From assembly GCF_029210495.1 (NCBI RefSeq), contig NZ_JARGDK010000008.1:51729-115728 (forward strand): a stretch of DNA of 64,000 nt, in the 5' to 3' direction. The translations under genes and the position numbers were made by a program. The DNA comes from Pseudothioclava nitratireducens. GTDB lineage: Bacteria > Pseudomonadota > Alphaproteobacteria > Rhodobacterales > Rhodobacteraceae. Of the stretch, positions 31,465-41,186 are shown in pieces (position 1 is the first letter of the stretch; every line of letters starts with the position of its first letter). A model generated the notes under the pieces. That model had not been told where the DNA came from and did no database searches. It saw nothing but the letters and a program-made list of their open reading frames with translations.

Positions 31465-31528
31465 CCTTCCTGAATCTCGAAATACTGCGGCGCGGGGCAG
31501 GCCCGGGGGGGGCGGTGCCCCCCCCATC
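31464..31528 (-). repeat. Gene-end repeat, copy B, with G8/C8 hairpin
   Basis: On the minus strand, CGCAGTATTTCGAGATTCAGGAAGG aligns with copy A at 24284. It follows a hairpin of eight G (31505-31512) and eight C (31518-31525) with a 5-nt loop. It lies between the exporter gene and purK, both of which end here. Confidence 0.6.
31505..31525. terminator. G8/C8 hairpin between convergent EamA exporter and purK
   Basis: Eight G and eight C with a 5-nt loop form an extreme GC stem. It may end both transcripts; no T run is present. Confidence 0.55.
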
Positions 31529-31533
31529 CGAGT

Positions 31534-32589
31534 TCAGAGGACGCGGTTCACATGGCCCATCTTGCGACCGGGCTTCGCTTCGCTCTTGCCGTAAAGATGG
31601 ATTTGCGTGCGCGGCTGCTTCGCCAGATCTTGCAGTTTTTCAACATCGTCGCCGATCAGGTTCAGCATCTCGACATCGGCATAACGCGCGCCGTCGCCCA
31701 AGGACCAACCCGCCACGGCGCGGATATGCTGCTCAAACTGATCGACGGTGCAGCCTGCTTGGGTCCAATGTCCGGAATTGTGAACACGCGGCGCTATCTC
31801 GTTGACGATCAGCCCCTTCGGCGTGACGAAAAGCTCCACGCCCATCACGCCGATATAGTCCAGCTTATTCAGGATCTTGGCAGCCATCAGGACGGCATCC
31901 GTGCGTTGCGCCTCGGTGATGCGCGCGGGCACGGTGGTGGTGTGCAGAATGCCGGATTTATGCACGTTTTCGCCCGGATCGAAGCAGGCCACTTCGCCCG
32001 AGGGGTTGCGAGCCGCGATCACGGAAATCTCGGCGGTGAAATCCACGAACCTTTCGAGGATCGAGGGCGCGCCCGCCATGTCGGCCAGCGCGGTTTCCGC
32101 GTCGCTTTCACTTTTCAGACGTACCTGGCCTTTGCCGTCATAGCCGAAGCGGCGCGTTTTGAGGATCGCGGGGCAGCCGATCTCGGCAATCGCCTCGGCC
32201 AGATCGGTGGCGTCATCCACAGCCGCGAAGGGTGCGGTTGCCAGACCCAGTTCGTTCAGAAAGGCCTTTTCGACCAGCCGGTCCTGACTGACCGCCAGCG
32301 CTTTGCGGTTGGGGCGGATCGGGCGCAGGCTTTCTAGCAGGTCGAGCGCCGAGGTCGGGATGTTCTCGAACTCATAGGTGATGACATCGACGCCGTCGGC
32401 AAAGCGGCGCAGCGCCTCTTCGTCCTCATAGGCGGCGGTGATCACGCGCTCTGCGACATGGCCTGCGGGCGGGTTCGCACCGGGTTCGAAGATATGGGTC
32501 TTGAAACCGAGGCGGGCAGCCGCGACCGAGAGCATACGGCCCAACTGGCCACCGCCCAGAATACCGATCGTCGCGCCGGGGTTAAGCAT
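31534..32589 (-). CDS. purK: 5-(carboxyamino)imidazole ribonucleotide synthase
   Basis: The 351-residue ATP-grasp enzyme converts AIR with bicarbonate and ATP to N5-CAIR in purine synthesis. It shows IGILGGGQLGRML near residues 8-20, the ATP-grasp LKTRRFGYDGKGQ stretch near 148 and the NEIAPRVHNSGHWT motif near 265. I prefer the ATG at 32589, one base after the purE stop with AGGA about 8 bp away; an ATG at 32598 overlaps purE by 8 bp. PurE and PurK are produced together. Confidence 0.96.
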   Translation of the reverse strand: MLNPGATIGILGGGQLGRMLSVAAARLGFKTHIFEPGANPPAGHVAERVITAAYEDEEALRRFADGVDVITYEFENIPTSALDLLESLRPIRPNRKALAVSQDRLVEKAFLNELGLATAPFAAVDDATDLAEAIAEIGCPAILKTRRFGYDGKGQVRLKSESDAETALADMAGAPSILERFVDFTAEISVIAARNPSGEVACFDPGENVHKSGILHTTTVPARITEAQRTDAVLMAAKILNKLDYIGVMGVELFVTPKGLIVNEIAPRVHNSGHWTQAGCTVDQFEQHIRAVAGWSLGDGARYADVEMLNLIGDDVEKLQDLAKQPRTQIHLYGKSEAKPGRKMGHVNRVL

Positions 32590-32590
32590 C

Positions 32591-33076
32591 TCATTCATCC
32601 TGCGGTTCATCCGGGATCGAGGCCGAAAGCGCCGCGCGCCAGTCATCGAGACGCGCCGCAAGCTCTGGGTCGGAGATTGCAAGGATCCCCGCCGCCATCA
32701 GCCCCGCATTGGCCGCCCCTGCCGCACCGATGGCCATGGTGGCGACCGGGAAGCCCTTGGGCATCTGCACGATGGAATAGAGGCTGTCCACACCGGAAAG
32801 CGCACGGGTCTGGACCGGAACGCCGATCACCGGCACACGGGTTTTCGACGCCATCATTCCGGGAAGGTGGGCCGCGCCGCCCGCGCCTGCGATGATCACA
32901 TGCAGCCCGCGATCCGCAGCCGTCTTGCCGTAGTCCCAAAGCCGGTCGGGCGTGCGGTGCGCCGAGACGATCTTTTTCTCATAGGCAATGCCCAGCTCTT
33001 CCAGGATCAGGGCCGCTTCGCGCATCGTCGGCCAATCCGACTGGCTGCCCATGATGATTCCGACTTTGACGGCCAT
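32591..33076 (-). CDS. purE: 5-(carboxyamino)imidazole ribonucleotide mutase
   Basis: The 161-residue enzyme converts N5-CAIR to CAIR. The active-site motif GSQSDWPTM (residues 10-18) and the [16 protein letters not shown] loop (about 68-83) are present. The ATG at 33076 has AAGGGGAC in front. A longer frame with an alternative start exists but is not needed for the family length. It precedes purK. Confidence 0.97.
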   Translation of the reverse strand: MAVKVGIIMGSQSDWPTMREAALILEELGIAYEKKIVSAHRTPDRLWDYGKTAADRGLHVIIAGAGGAAHLPGMMASKTRVPVIGVPVQTRALSGVDSLYSIVQMPKGFPVATMAIGAAGAANAGLMAAGILAISDPELAARLDDWRAALSASIPDEPQDE

Positions 33077-33162
33077 TTTCGTCCCCTTCAAATGGAGCGC
33101 GCACTATAGGCGCACGGGCCGCAACGGCAAGTGGTGTTGGGCAAAACGCGCGGCGCTGTGGC

Positions 33163-33381
33163 TCAGGCGATGATGTCGGGGGTCAGCTTGTCCTCAATCC
33201 GCGCGATCTCGTCCTTGAGAACGAGTTTGTGCTTCTTGAGCCGCACCAGCCGCAACTGATCGGGGTGGCGGGCCTCCATCAGCGCATGGATCGCTTCGTC
33301 GAGGTCGCGGTGCTCGCGGCGCAGGACTTCGAGTTTCACACGGAGCACCTCTTCCGGGTCCATTTCGATATGGGCGTTCAT
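33163..33381 (-). CDS. DUF465 family small protein
   Basis: The 72-residue, highly charged helical protein matches DUF465 (YdcH-like), with the family pattern of two helices: LRVKLEVLRREHRDLDEAIHALM and RLVRLKKHKLVLKDEIARIEDKL. Function unknown in general. I start at the ATG at 33381 (MNAHIEMDPEE); the longer frame adds only low-complexity sequence. It lies upstream of purE in the same direction with 86 bp between. Confidence 0.88.
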   Translation of the reverse strand: MNAHIEMDPEEVLRVKLEVLRREHRDLDEAIHALMEARHPDQLRLVRLKKHKLVLKDEIARIEDKLTPDIIA

Positions 33382-33495
33382 ATCCGGGCTTCCGATTTCA
33401 AGACAGGCCGCCTGAGTCGCGGCGGCATGAAACGAATATAACAAAATCGGGCCCTTGCGGGGGGAAAATCATCGCTGCGCCCGATGCGCGCACCT

Positions 33496-33525
33496 CTTGC
33501 GGCGGGAAGTCAGGCTTCCCATATT
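33496..33525 (+). promoter_or_regulatory. RpoH-type heat-shock promoter of hsp20
   Basis: CTTGCGG (33496-33502), a 15-bp spacer, then CCCATATT (33518-33525). The -35 CTTG and the -10 CCCATAT match the sigma-32 pattern. It lies about 70 bp before the hsp20 start. Confidence 0.68.
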
Positions 33526-33593
33526 GGCGTTAACGGGCCGCCGATGGTCGGGGCCCGATATGAGCAATGTCGCTTAGATCAAGGGCTTGCCTG

Positions 33594-34007
33594 ATGACGA
33601 AATTGAGCTTTGGCGCACATCCCTACCTGCTGGGCTTTGACCAGTTGGAGCGTCTTGTCGAGCGGACGGCCAAGTCCGGCTCCGATGCCTATCCCCCTTA
33701 CAATATCGAACAATCCGCGTCCGATGCCTTCCGCATCACGCTCGCGGTGGCCGGTTTCGCCGAGGGCGATCTGGCCATCACTATGGAAGACCGTGCGTTG
33801 GTCATCCGGGGACGGCAGGCCGAGGAAACGGGCGAGCGGGTGTTCCTGCATCGCGGGATCGCGGCGCGCGCCTTTCAACGCAGCTTCGTGCTTGCCGAAG
33901 GCGTAGAGGTCGCGGGGGCGGGCCTTGAGAACGGCTTGCTGCATATCGACCTGAAACGCGCGCAGCCCGATCCGGTCGTGCAGACGATCCCGATCCGGCG
34001 CAGGTAA
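33594..34007 (+). CDS. Hsp20/alpha-crystallin family small heat-shock protein
   Basis: The 137-residue protein has an alpha-crystallin domain of about residues 37-125, with the strands DAFRITLAVAGFAEGDLAITMED, LVIRGRQ and the GLENGLLHIDLKR stretch near the end carrying the conserved G-x-L motif. It holds unfolding proteins during heat stress. The start at 33594 has AAGGG 8 bp upstream. It is followed 11 bp later by a DUF1150 gene, a pairing known in alphaproteobacteria. An RpoH-type promoter lies upstream at 33496-33525. Confidence 0.93.
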   Translation: MTKLSFGAHPYLLGFDQLERLVERTAKSGSDAYPPYNIEQSASDAFRITLAVAGFAEGDLAITMEDRALVIRGRQAEETGERVFLHRGIAARAFQRSFVLAEGVEVAGAGLENGLLHIDLKRAQPDPVVQTIPIRRR

Positions 34008-34018
34008 GGAGGCACACC

Positions 34019-34249
34019 ATGGATGTGAAATATGATTTTGGGCCGGAAACCGGCGAAGAGCGCATTGTCTATGTGCGCCCCGTCGCGGTGGCCGATCTGC
34101 CAGAGGAGTTGCAGTCGCAGCTGGGTGGGGTGGACCGGCTCTATGCGGTGCATGACACGAATGGCGAGCGGCTCGCGCTGGTCAAGGATCGCGGTCTGGC
34201 CTTTGTGCTGGCCCGGCAGAATGATCTCGCGCCCGTGAGCGTGCACTGA
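34019..34249 (+). CDS. DUF1150 family protein
   Basis: The 76-residue protein matches DUF1150 in length and pattern: IVYVRPVAVADLPEELQ near residue 16 and YAVHDTNGERLALVKDRGLAFVLARQNDLAP through the end. The strand AAGGAGG precedes the ATG. Function is unknown; co-transcription with hsp20, 11 bp apart, suggests a heat-stress accessory role. A bidirectional terminator follows. Confidence 0.9.
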   Translation: MDVKYDFGPETGEERIVYVRPVAVADLPEELQSQLGGVDRLYAVHDTNGERLALVKDRGLAFVLARQNDLAPVSVH

Positions 34250-34278
34250 CCGATCGCAGAGCCATCCCACAAATGGAA

Positions 34279-34307
34279 AACGCCCCGGACCTTTCCGGGG
34301 CGTTCTT
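34279..34307. terminator. Bidirectional terminator between DUF1150 and sat/cysC
   Basis: AACGCCCCGGA (34279-34289) and TCCGGGGCGTT (34294-34304) form a perfect 11-bp stem with a 4-nt loop. T-rich tails lie on both sides (CTTGTTT on plus; TTTTCC on minus), so it serves both convergent genes. Confidence 0.93.
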
Positions 34308-34324
34308 GTTTCGCGGTCGTGCGA

Positions 34325-36031
34325 TCAGGCCTTGATGAGCCCCATCGCCTCGAGCTTGAGGATCACCTGATGGGCGCAGTGGTCGACATCGACGTCCTTG
34401 GTGTCGACGACCAGCTCGGCCGCGGTCGGTGCCTCGTAGGGGTCCGAGATGCCGGTGAACTCTTTGATCTTGCCTTCGCGGGCGAGCTTGTAGAGCCCCT
34501 TGCGGTCACGCGCTTCGCATTCCTCGATCGAGGTTGCGACATGGACCTCGACGAAGGCGCCATAGGCCTCGATCATCTCGCGCACAGCACGACGGGTCGC
34601 GGTGTAGGGCGCGATCGGCGCACAGATCGCGATGCCGCCGTTCTTGGTGATCTCGGAGGCGACATAGCCGATGCGCTTGATGTTGATGTCACGGTGCTCT
34701 TTCGAGAAGCCGAGTTCCGAGGACAGATGCTTGCGGACGACGTCGCCATCGAGCAGCGTCACCGGGCGGCCACCCATCTCCATCAGCTTGACCATGAGCG
34801 CGTTGGCGATGGTCGATTTGCCCGAGCCGGAGAGGCCGGTGAAGAACACGGTGAAGCCCTGCTTGGCGCGCGGCGGCGAGGTGCGGCGCAGTTCCTGCAC
34901 CACCTCGGGGAAGGAGAACCATTCCGGGATCTCCAGACCTTCGCGCAGGCGGCGGCGCAGTTCGGTGCCCGAGATATCGAGCACGGTGTCGCCTTCGGGA
35001 ACCTCGGAAACCGGGAAATACTGGGCTTTCTCTTGCACATAGACCATGTGCTTGAAGTCCACCATTTCGATGCCGATCTCGTCCGCATGCTGTTTGAACA
35101 GCTCTTGCGCGTCGTAGGGGCCGTAGAAATCCTGACCTTGGCTGTTCTTGCCCGGGCCTGCGTGGTCGCGGCCGACGATGAAATGGGTGCAGCCGTGGTT
35201 CGCGCGGATCAGCCCGTGCCAGACGGCCTCACGCGGGCCAGCCATGCGCATCGCAAGGTTCAGCAGCGACATGGTCGTCGTCGATTGCGGGTATTTGTCG
35301 AGCACCGCCTCGTAGCAGCGCACGCGGGTGAAGTGGTCGACGTCGCCCGGCTTGGTCATGCCGACGACCGGGTGGATCAGCAGGTTGGCCTGGGCTTCGC
35401 GCGCGGCGCGGAAGGTCAGTTCCTGGTGGGCGCGGTGCAGCGGGTTGCGGGTCTGGAACGCCACGACCTTGCGCCAGCCGAGCTTGCGGAAATAGGCGCG
35501 CAGCTCGTTCGGGGTGTCGCGGCGGCCTTTGAAGTCGTAGTGGACAGGCTGCTGGATGCCGGTGATCGGACCACCCAGATAGACGGGGCCGGCCACGTTG
35601 TGCAGATAGTTCACCGCCGGGTGGGCGAGGTCATCCGCGCCAAACACTTTCTCGGCTTCGCGGGCCTTGTTCGGCACCCATTTGTCGGTGACCGAGAGGA
35701 TCGCGAGGATGACGCCTTCCTGATCGCGCAGCGCGATGTCCTGGCCGGGTTCAAGCCCTTCGGCGAACTTCTCCGACACGTCGAGCGTGATCGGCATCGG
35801 CCAGAGCGCGCCATCGGCGAGGCGCATGTTTTCGACGACATTGTCGTAATCGGCTTCGCTCAGGAAACCCTTGAGCGGGTTGAAGCCACCATTCATCAGC
35901 AGTTCGAGGTCGCAGATCTGACGCGGGGTCAGGTCCCAGGAGGGCAGGTTGCCGGCCTCGTCTTTCAGTTTCAGGGCGGATTCATGAGAGACATACAGCT
36001 CCGGGACGGGAGCGAGATTGCTTTGCGGCAT
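34325..36031 (-). CDS. Bifunctional ATP sulfurylase/APS kinase
   Basis: The 568-residue protein fuses ATP sulfurylase (residues 1-385; [10 protein letters not shown] at 193-202 and GRDHAGPG near 285) to APS kinase (residues 395-568; P-loop GLSGSGKST near 398-406). It activates sulfate to APS and then PAPS. The order sulfurylase-kinase is the fused form of some proteobacteria. Start at 36031 ([12 protein letters not shown]) fits the family; the longer frame is not supported. No other sulfate-assimilation genes are adjacent. Confidence 0.95.
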   Translation of the reverse strand: MPQSNLAPVPELYVSHESALKLKDEAGNLPSWDLTPRQICDLELLMNGGFNPLKGFLSEADYDNVVENMRLADGALWPMPITLDVSEKFAEGLEPGQDIALRDQEGVILAILSVTDKWVPNKAREAEKVFGADDLAHPAVNYLHNVAGPVYLGGPITGIQQPVHYDFKGRRDTPNELRAYFRKLGWRKVVAFQTRNPLHRAHQELTFRAAREAQANLLIHPVVGMTKPGDVDHFTRVRCYEAVLDKYPQSTTTMSLLNLAMRMAGPREAVWHGLIRANHGCTHFIVGRDHAGPGKNSQGQDFYGPYDAQELFKQHADEIGIEMVDFKHMVYVQEKAQYFPVSEVPEGDTVLDISGTELRRRLREGLEIPEWFSFPEVVQELRRTSPPRAKQGFTVFFTGLSGSGKSTIANALMVKLMEMGGRPVTLLDGDVVRKHLSSELGFSKEHRDINIKRIGYVASEITKNGGIAICAPIAPYTATRRAVREMIEAYGAFVEVHVATSIEECEARDRKGLYKLAREGKIKEFTGISDPYEAPTAAELVVDTKDVDVDHCAHQVILKLEAMGLIKA

Positions 36032-36270
36032 AACGGGAACCTGACTCTTTGCGTGCTTTACCATACACCCCAGGGGGGCTTGGGGCGGCTTAGCCCGCAT
36101 ATGTGTCGAAATTCAAGCAGAACACGGTCAATCAGACCAAAAAAGCCCATGATGCCGCGCCGCAGCATCTATCTTGGGCAAGTTTTTGCCTCTCGGAGCG
36201 GTTGGTGAAGGTTTTGTCCTGTATGTCCGGAGAATCCGCGGCGTCTGTTCGCCCCGGCTCCGTCCCGGGA
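36032..36270. other. Intergenic region between trxB and the sulfurylase gene
   Basis: These 239 bases, between two same-strand genes, show no coding potential I can support. A TTGAAT box (minus strand) near 36110 is a candidate -35 for the sulfurylase gene, but no good -10 pairs with it. Confidence 0.5.
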
Positions 36271-37328
<1,058 letters not shown>

Positions 37329-37377
37329 CATGATCTCAGTGGCGGGTAAGTTCCGCCACAGGTTCAGAGAGGATGAC

Positions 37378-37878
37378 ATGGCCAGCACCAAGCTTGACGA
37401 AATCGACCGCAAGATTTTGGCCGAGCTCCAAGCCGACGGTCGCATGACCAATGTCGAGTTGGCCAAACGCGTAGGCATCTCCGCGCCGCCCTGTTTGCGC
37501 CGGGTGCGCACGCTGGAGGAGGCGGGTTATATTCGCGGCTATCATGCCGATGTTAACCCGCGCGAGCTGGGCTTCGAAGTCAAGGTTTTCGCCATGGTTC
37601 GGCTGCACAGCCAAGCCGAGAGCGATCTCTCGGCCTTTGAGGAGCGCTGCCGCAATTGGCCGCTCGTCCGTGAATGCCACATGCTCAATGGCGAGATCGA
37701 CTTCGTGCTGAAATGCGCGGCCCCCGATCTGAGCTCGTTCCAGAGCTTCCTGACCAGTGAACTGACCGCCGCCGAGAATGTGGCGAGCGTCAAGACCTCG
37801 CTGGTGATCCGCTGCGCCAAGGATGAGCCGGGCGTGCCGTTCGAGGTGCTTGAAGAGCGTCTTGCCAAACTGGCCTGA
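37378..37878 (+). CDS. Lrp/AsnC family transcriptional regulator
   Basis: The 166-residue regulator has the N-terminal HTH (DRKILAELQADGRMTNVELAKRVGISAPPCLRRVR, about residues 10-43) and a C-terminal RAM (AsnC-effector) domain of about 70-150. It senses amino acids or related metabolites and forms multimers. The target cannot be told. AGAGAGG lies 5 bp before the ATG at 37378. It is divergent from trxB, and two palindromes in the gap may be autoregulatory sites. Confidence 0.93.
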   Translation: MASTKLDEIDRKILAELQADGRMTNVELAKRVGISAPPCLRRVRTLEEAGYIRGYHADVNPRELGFEVKVFAMVRLHSQAESDLSAFEERCRNWPLVRECHMLNGEIDFVLKCAAPDLSSFQSFLTSELTAAENVASVKTSLVIRCAKDEPGVPFEVLEERLAKLA

Positions 37879-37887
37879 GGCTAGGCA

Positions 37888-37953
37888 GGGGGCTGTCTGC
37901 ACCCTCTGGCCTGCGGCCATTCACCCCCGAGGATATTTGCGGCAGACTGACGA
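37888..37953 (+). repeat. Gene-end repeat, copy C (core 37931-37950)
   Basis: A G/C block (GGGGGC at 37888) leads to CCATTCACCCCCGA and then GGATATTTGCGGCAGACTGACGA, ending at the stop of the minus-strand gene at 37954. It aligns with the copy at 24242 and with the pair at 41480-41571. Confidence 0.65.
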
Positions 37954-38928
37954 TCAGATCTCGCTGGCGAAGACCTGATCGATCATGGCCTGCCCGGCGC
38001 GAGCGTCTTCGAGCGTCCAAGGGTAGGGCGCGCCCTCGCGGATCGTGCGGACGACGTTTTCGACTTGCAGGACATATTGGTTTGCCATCGGGTAGCGGAT
38101 GGTCTGTGTCGGTTCGCCCATGCGTTCGAGTTGAATCTCGGCCTCGCGGAAGACGCCCGCGTTGAACGGGGTCACGACACGGATCAGCCCGGCATCGCCT
38201 TGGAAGACGACTTGCTGGCGCGGCGCGATGCGGGTGGAGGTCATCGCGCCATAGGTGAAGCTGCCCTTGGGGCCCTGCATCTCGCCAATGACTTGAGCGA
38301 AGACGTCCACGCCGTTCTCACGGTGGATGATCGAATGCAGCTTGGTCGGCTCGGCCCGCGCGGCGTAGCGCACCGAGGAATAGGCATAGACGCCGATATC
38401 AGGGATCGAGCCGCCGCCGGTTTCGGGTCGGTTGCGGATGTTCTCGGGGTCGGGGTTGTTGAAGCTGAAGGCGACATCAGCGTGGCGCAGCGTGCCGATC
38501 GCGCCCGCGTCGAGCCATTTGCGGACCTGTTTCCACTGCGGGTGATGCACGATCATATAGGCCTCGGCAGCGAAGAGACCGGTCTTGTCGCGGAGCGCGA
38601 TCAGCGGGTCGATATCCGCAGCGTTAAGCGCGAGCGGCTTTTCGCATAGCACGTGCTTGCCCGCTTCCAGAGCCTTGCTGGCCCATTCGATATGAAGCGC
38701 GTTGGGCAGGGGGATGTAGACGATCTCGATCTCGGGATCGGCGAGCAGGGCTTCGTAGCTGTCGTGGCGGCGCAGATCGGGGGCGAAGCTTTGGAAGGCT
38801 GCGAACTTCTCCTCGGAGCTGGTCGCAAGGGCTGTGAGCCGCGCACCTTTCGCGGCGTGAATCGCGGGCCCCATATGTTCGAGCGCGAATTTCGCCGCGC
38901 CGAGAATGCCGAAATTGAGCGGTTTCAT
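37954..38928 (-). CDS. Gfo/Idh/MocA family oxidoreductase
   Basis: The 324-residue protein has an N-terminal Rossmann fold with NFGILGAAKFALEHMG and the signature EKPLALNAADI (about residues 92-102), where the catalytic Lys sits, followed by a C-terminal alpha/beta domain. These NAD(P) enzymes oxidise sugars, inositols or related compounds; substrate unknown. I start at 38928 (MKPLNFGILG); GGAGGG lies upstream. It stands alone between convergent lrp and the rpoH terminator. Confidence 0.93.
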   Translation of the reverse strand: MKPLNFGILGAAKFALEHMGPAIHAAKGARLTALATSSEEKFAAFQSFAPDLRRHDSYEALLADPEIEIVYIPLPNALHIEWASKALEAGKHVLCEKPLALNAADIDPLIALRDKTGLFAAEAYMIVHHPQWKQVRKWLDAGAIGTLRHADVAFSFNNPDPENIRNRPETGGGSIPDIGVYAYSSVRYAARAEPTKLHSIIHRENGVDVFAQVIGEMQGPKGSFTYGAMTSTRIAPRQQVVFQGDAGLIRVVTPFNAGVFREAEIQLERMGEPTQTIRYPMANQYVLQVENVVRTIREGAPYPWTLEDARAGQAMIDQVFASEI

Positions 38929-39005
38929 GGGGCCCTCCCTTGTGTGAGCGCTACCATAGGGGCAGGCTCGGCGCTTGGGCAAGGGGTGCGTTTTGAAAGC
39001 TCAGA

Positions 39006-39035
39006 TGAAAAGGCGGGCCCCAACGGGACCCGCCT
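39006..39035 (-). terminator. Rho-independent terminator of rpoH
   Basis: AGGCGGG-CCC (39011-39020) pairs with GGG-A-CCCGCCT (39025-39035) through a one-base bulge and a 4-nt loop. On the minus strand the stem is followed by TTTTC. It lies 26 bp after the rpoH stop. Confidence 0.86.
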
Positions 39036-39060
39036 GCGTGTCAGTCTGCGCAGCGTGGCG

Positions 39061-39960
39061 TCACGCCGGAATGGTCATGCCCTTTTCCTTGGCAAGCTTG
39101 CGCATTTCTTCCTGCAGCTTTTCGAAGGCGCGCACTTCGATCTGGCGGATGCGCTCGCGCGAGACACCATATTGCGAGGACAGGTCTTCGAGCGTGACCG
39201 GATCGTCGCGCAGGCGGCGCTGCATCAGGATGTCCTTTTCGCGGTCGTTGAGCACCGTCATCGCCGCGAGCAGCATCTCACGCCGCGCCTCCAGCTCATC
39301 GGCCTCGGCGTAGGCTTCGGCCTGATCCGCGTCCTCGTCCTCGAGCCAATCCTGCCATTGCGCGGCGCTTTCACCATCGGCCGAGCCGACCTGCGCGTTG
39401 AGCGAGGCGTCCGAGCCCGACAGGCGCCGGTTCATCGAGATGACCTCTTCCTCGGTGACGTTCAGGTCCTTGGCGATCTGTGCCACGTTCTCGGGGCGGA
39501 GATCCCCGTCCTCGTAGGCGCCGATCTTGGCCTTGGCCTTGCGCAGGTTAAAGAACAGCTTCTTCTGCGCCGAGGTGGTGCCGAGCTTCACGAGGCTCCA
39601 CGAGCGCAGGATGTATTCCTGGATGGCCGCGCGGATCCACCACATCGCATAGGTTGCGAGGCGGAAACCCTTTTCGGGATCGAAGCGCTTCACGGCCTGC
39701 ATGAGACCGACATTCGCCTCCGAGATCACTTCGGCCTGAGGCAGGCCATACCCGCGATAGCCCATGGCGATCTTGGCCGCGAGCCGCAGATGCGAGGTCA
39801 CCATCTTATGCGCCGCTTCCGCGTCCTGATGGTCGACCCAGCGTTTGGCGAGCATGTATTCTTCTTCCGGCTCCAGAAGCGGAAACTTCCGGATTTCCTG
39901 CAAATAGCGGTTCAGACCCTGTTCGGGACTGGGGGCTGGCAGGTTGGTATAATTCGTCAT
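39061..39960 (-). CDS. rpoH: RNA polymerase sigma factor RpoH (sigma-32)
   Basis: The 299-residue heat-shock sigma factor has regions 2 (about residues 50-120, with AMWWIRAAIQEYILRSW), the RpoH box QKKLFFNLRK at 132-141, and region 4 near the end (DDPVTLEDLSSQYGVSRERIRQIEVRAFEKL). It matches the RpoHI type of Rhodobacteraceae. The start is the ATG at 39960 (MTNYTNLPAP). A near-consensus RpoH-type promoter lies at 39993-40021, so it is likely to be autoregulated. It lies beside rluD as in relatives. Confidence 0.97.
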   Translation of the reverse strand: MTNYTNLPAPSPEQGLNRYLQEIRKFPLLEPEEEYMLAKRWVDHQDAEAAHKMVTSHLRLAAKIAMGYRGYGLPQAEVISEANVGLMQAVKRFDPEKGFRLATYAMWWIRAAIQEYILRSWSLVKLGTTSAQKKLFFNLRKAKAKIGAYEDGDLRPENVAQIAKDLNVTEEEVISMNRRLSGSDASLNAQVGSADGESAAQWQDWLEDEDADQAEAYAEADELEARREMLLAAMTVLNDREKDILMQRRLRDDPVTLEDLSSQYGVSRERIRQIEVRAFEKLQEEMRKLAKEKGMTIPA

Positions 39961-39992
39961 CGTCGACCTTTCTCCCTGATCGAGACAGCGCG

Positions 39993-40021
39993 ATATGGGG
40001 ATTGCCTGTGTCCGTTTCAAG
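39993..40021 (-). promoter_or_regulatory. RpoH-type heat-shock promoter of rpoH
   Basis: On the minus strand CTTGAAA (40021-40015), a 14-bp spacer, then CCCCATAT (40000-39993). Both boxes match the sigma-32 consensus almost perfectly. The -10 lies 33 bp from the rpoH start, so rpoH is likely transcribed by its own product. Confidence 0.75.
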
Positions 40022-40142
40022 CATAACGCAGGCAGACCCGCTTTGGTTCGGCGCTACTCCCTAGCACACGGGTTCTGAACGGATGATGAAGCGCTTTCCG
40101 TCGCGGCACAAGGTCGGCTGACGCAATTTTGAACGAAACGGT

Positions 40143-41186
40143 TCAGCTTTTGGGCGATCCCGCGCGCAGCGTCTCGATCAGCGTTTCGAGGTCATCGGGC
40201 AGGGGCGACGAGAAGGAGAGTTCCTCGCCGGTCACCGGATGCACGAAGCCCAGCGTTGCCGCATGGAGCGCCTGACGCGGGAAGCTGGCCGCCGCCTGCG
40301 CCGCCGCCTCGCCAATCTGTTTCGCCGGCAGCTTGCGCCGCCCGCCATAGGTCTGATCGCCGATCAGCCCGTGACCGGCATGGGCCATGTGGACGCGGAT
40401 CTGGTGGGTGCGCCCGGTCTCCAGCCAGCAGTCGATGAGGGCTGCCGCGCTGTTGAAATCCTCGACGACGCGGGCGCGCGTTACCGCGTGACGCCCGCCA
40501 TCGAAGATCACCGCCTGACGCTGGCGGTCGGTCTTATGCCGCGCGAGTTGCGAGGTGACCTTGAGCACATTGCCCGCCTCGAAGCTCACACCGCGGGTGC
40601 CGCGCAGGCGTGGGTCGGCGGCGTCCGGCACGCCATGACAGACGGCTAGGTAGTGCCGATGCACCGTGTGTTTCTCGAACTGTTTGGCCAGCCCGTGATG
40701 CGCGCGATCCGATTTCGCAACAACCAGGAGGCCCGAAGTGTCCTTGTCGATGCGGTGGACGATACCGGGGCGCGCCTCGCCGCCGATGCCAGACAGATTG
40801 CCGCCGAAATGATGCAAAAGCGCGTTGACCAGCGTGCCGTCGTTGGTGCCGGGGGCAGGGTGCACGACCATCCCCGCAGGCTTGTCGATGACGATCAGGT
40901 CCTCGTCCTCCCACAGAACGGTCAGCGGGATGTCTTGCGCGACGGTCTCGACCGGGCGCGGTGCTTCGAGTTCGATCTCGAACACATCGCCTTCGGCAAC
41001 CTTGGACTTTTGATCGGTGACCGGCGCACCATTGCAGCGCACCGAGCCTTCGGCGATCAGCTTGGCGAGGCGCGAGCGCGACAGCGCCGCTTCCTCTGGC
41101 ACATGGGCCGCCAAGGCCTTATCAAGACGGGCAGGCGGGTTTTCCCCGATCACCACCCGAAGGATACGCTCTTCCATGTCCGACAT
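40143..41186 (-). CDS. rluD: 23S rRNA pseudouridine synthase RluD
   Basis: The 347-residue enzyme makes pseudouridines in 23S rRNA helix 69. It has an S4 RNA-binding domain (residues 20-75) and the catalytic motif GIVHRIDKDTSGLL (141-154, catalytic D147), then GRTHQIRVHMAH near 265. I choose ATG 41186 (MSDMEERILR) because GGAAGG lies 4 bp upstream; the downstream ATG 41177 also fits. The start overlaps the divergent DUF6476 gene, see the finding. Confidence 0.94.
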   Translation of the reverse strand: MSDMEERILRVVIGENPPARLDKALAAHVPEEAALSRSRLAKLIAEGSVRCNGAPVTDQKSKVAEGDVFEIELEAPRPVETVAQDIPLTVLWEDEDLIVIDKPAGMVVHPAPGTNDGTLVNALLHHFGGNLSGIGGEARPGIVHRIDKDTSGLLVVAKSDRAHHGLAKQFEKHTVHRHYLAVCHGVPDAADPRLRGTRGVSFEAGNVLKVTSQLARHKTDRQRQAVIFDGGRHAVTRARVVEDFNSAAALIDCWLETGRTHQIRVHMAHAGHGLIGDQTYGGRRKLPAKQIGEAAAQAAASFPRQALHAATLGFVHPVTGEELSFSSPLPDDLETLIETLRAGSPKS

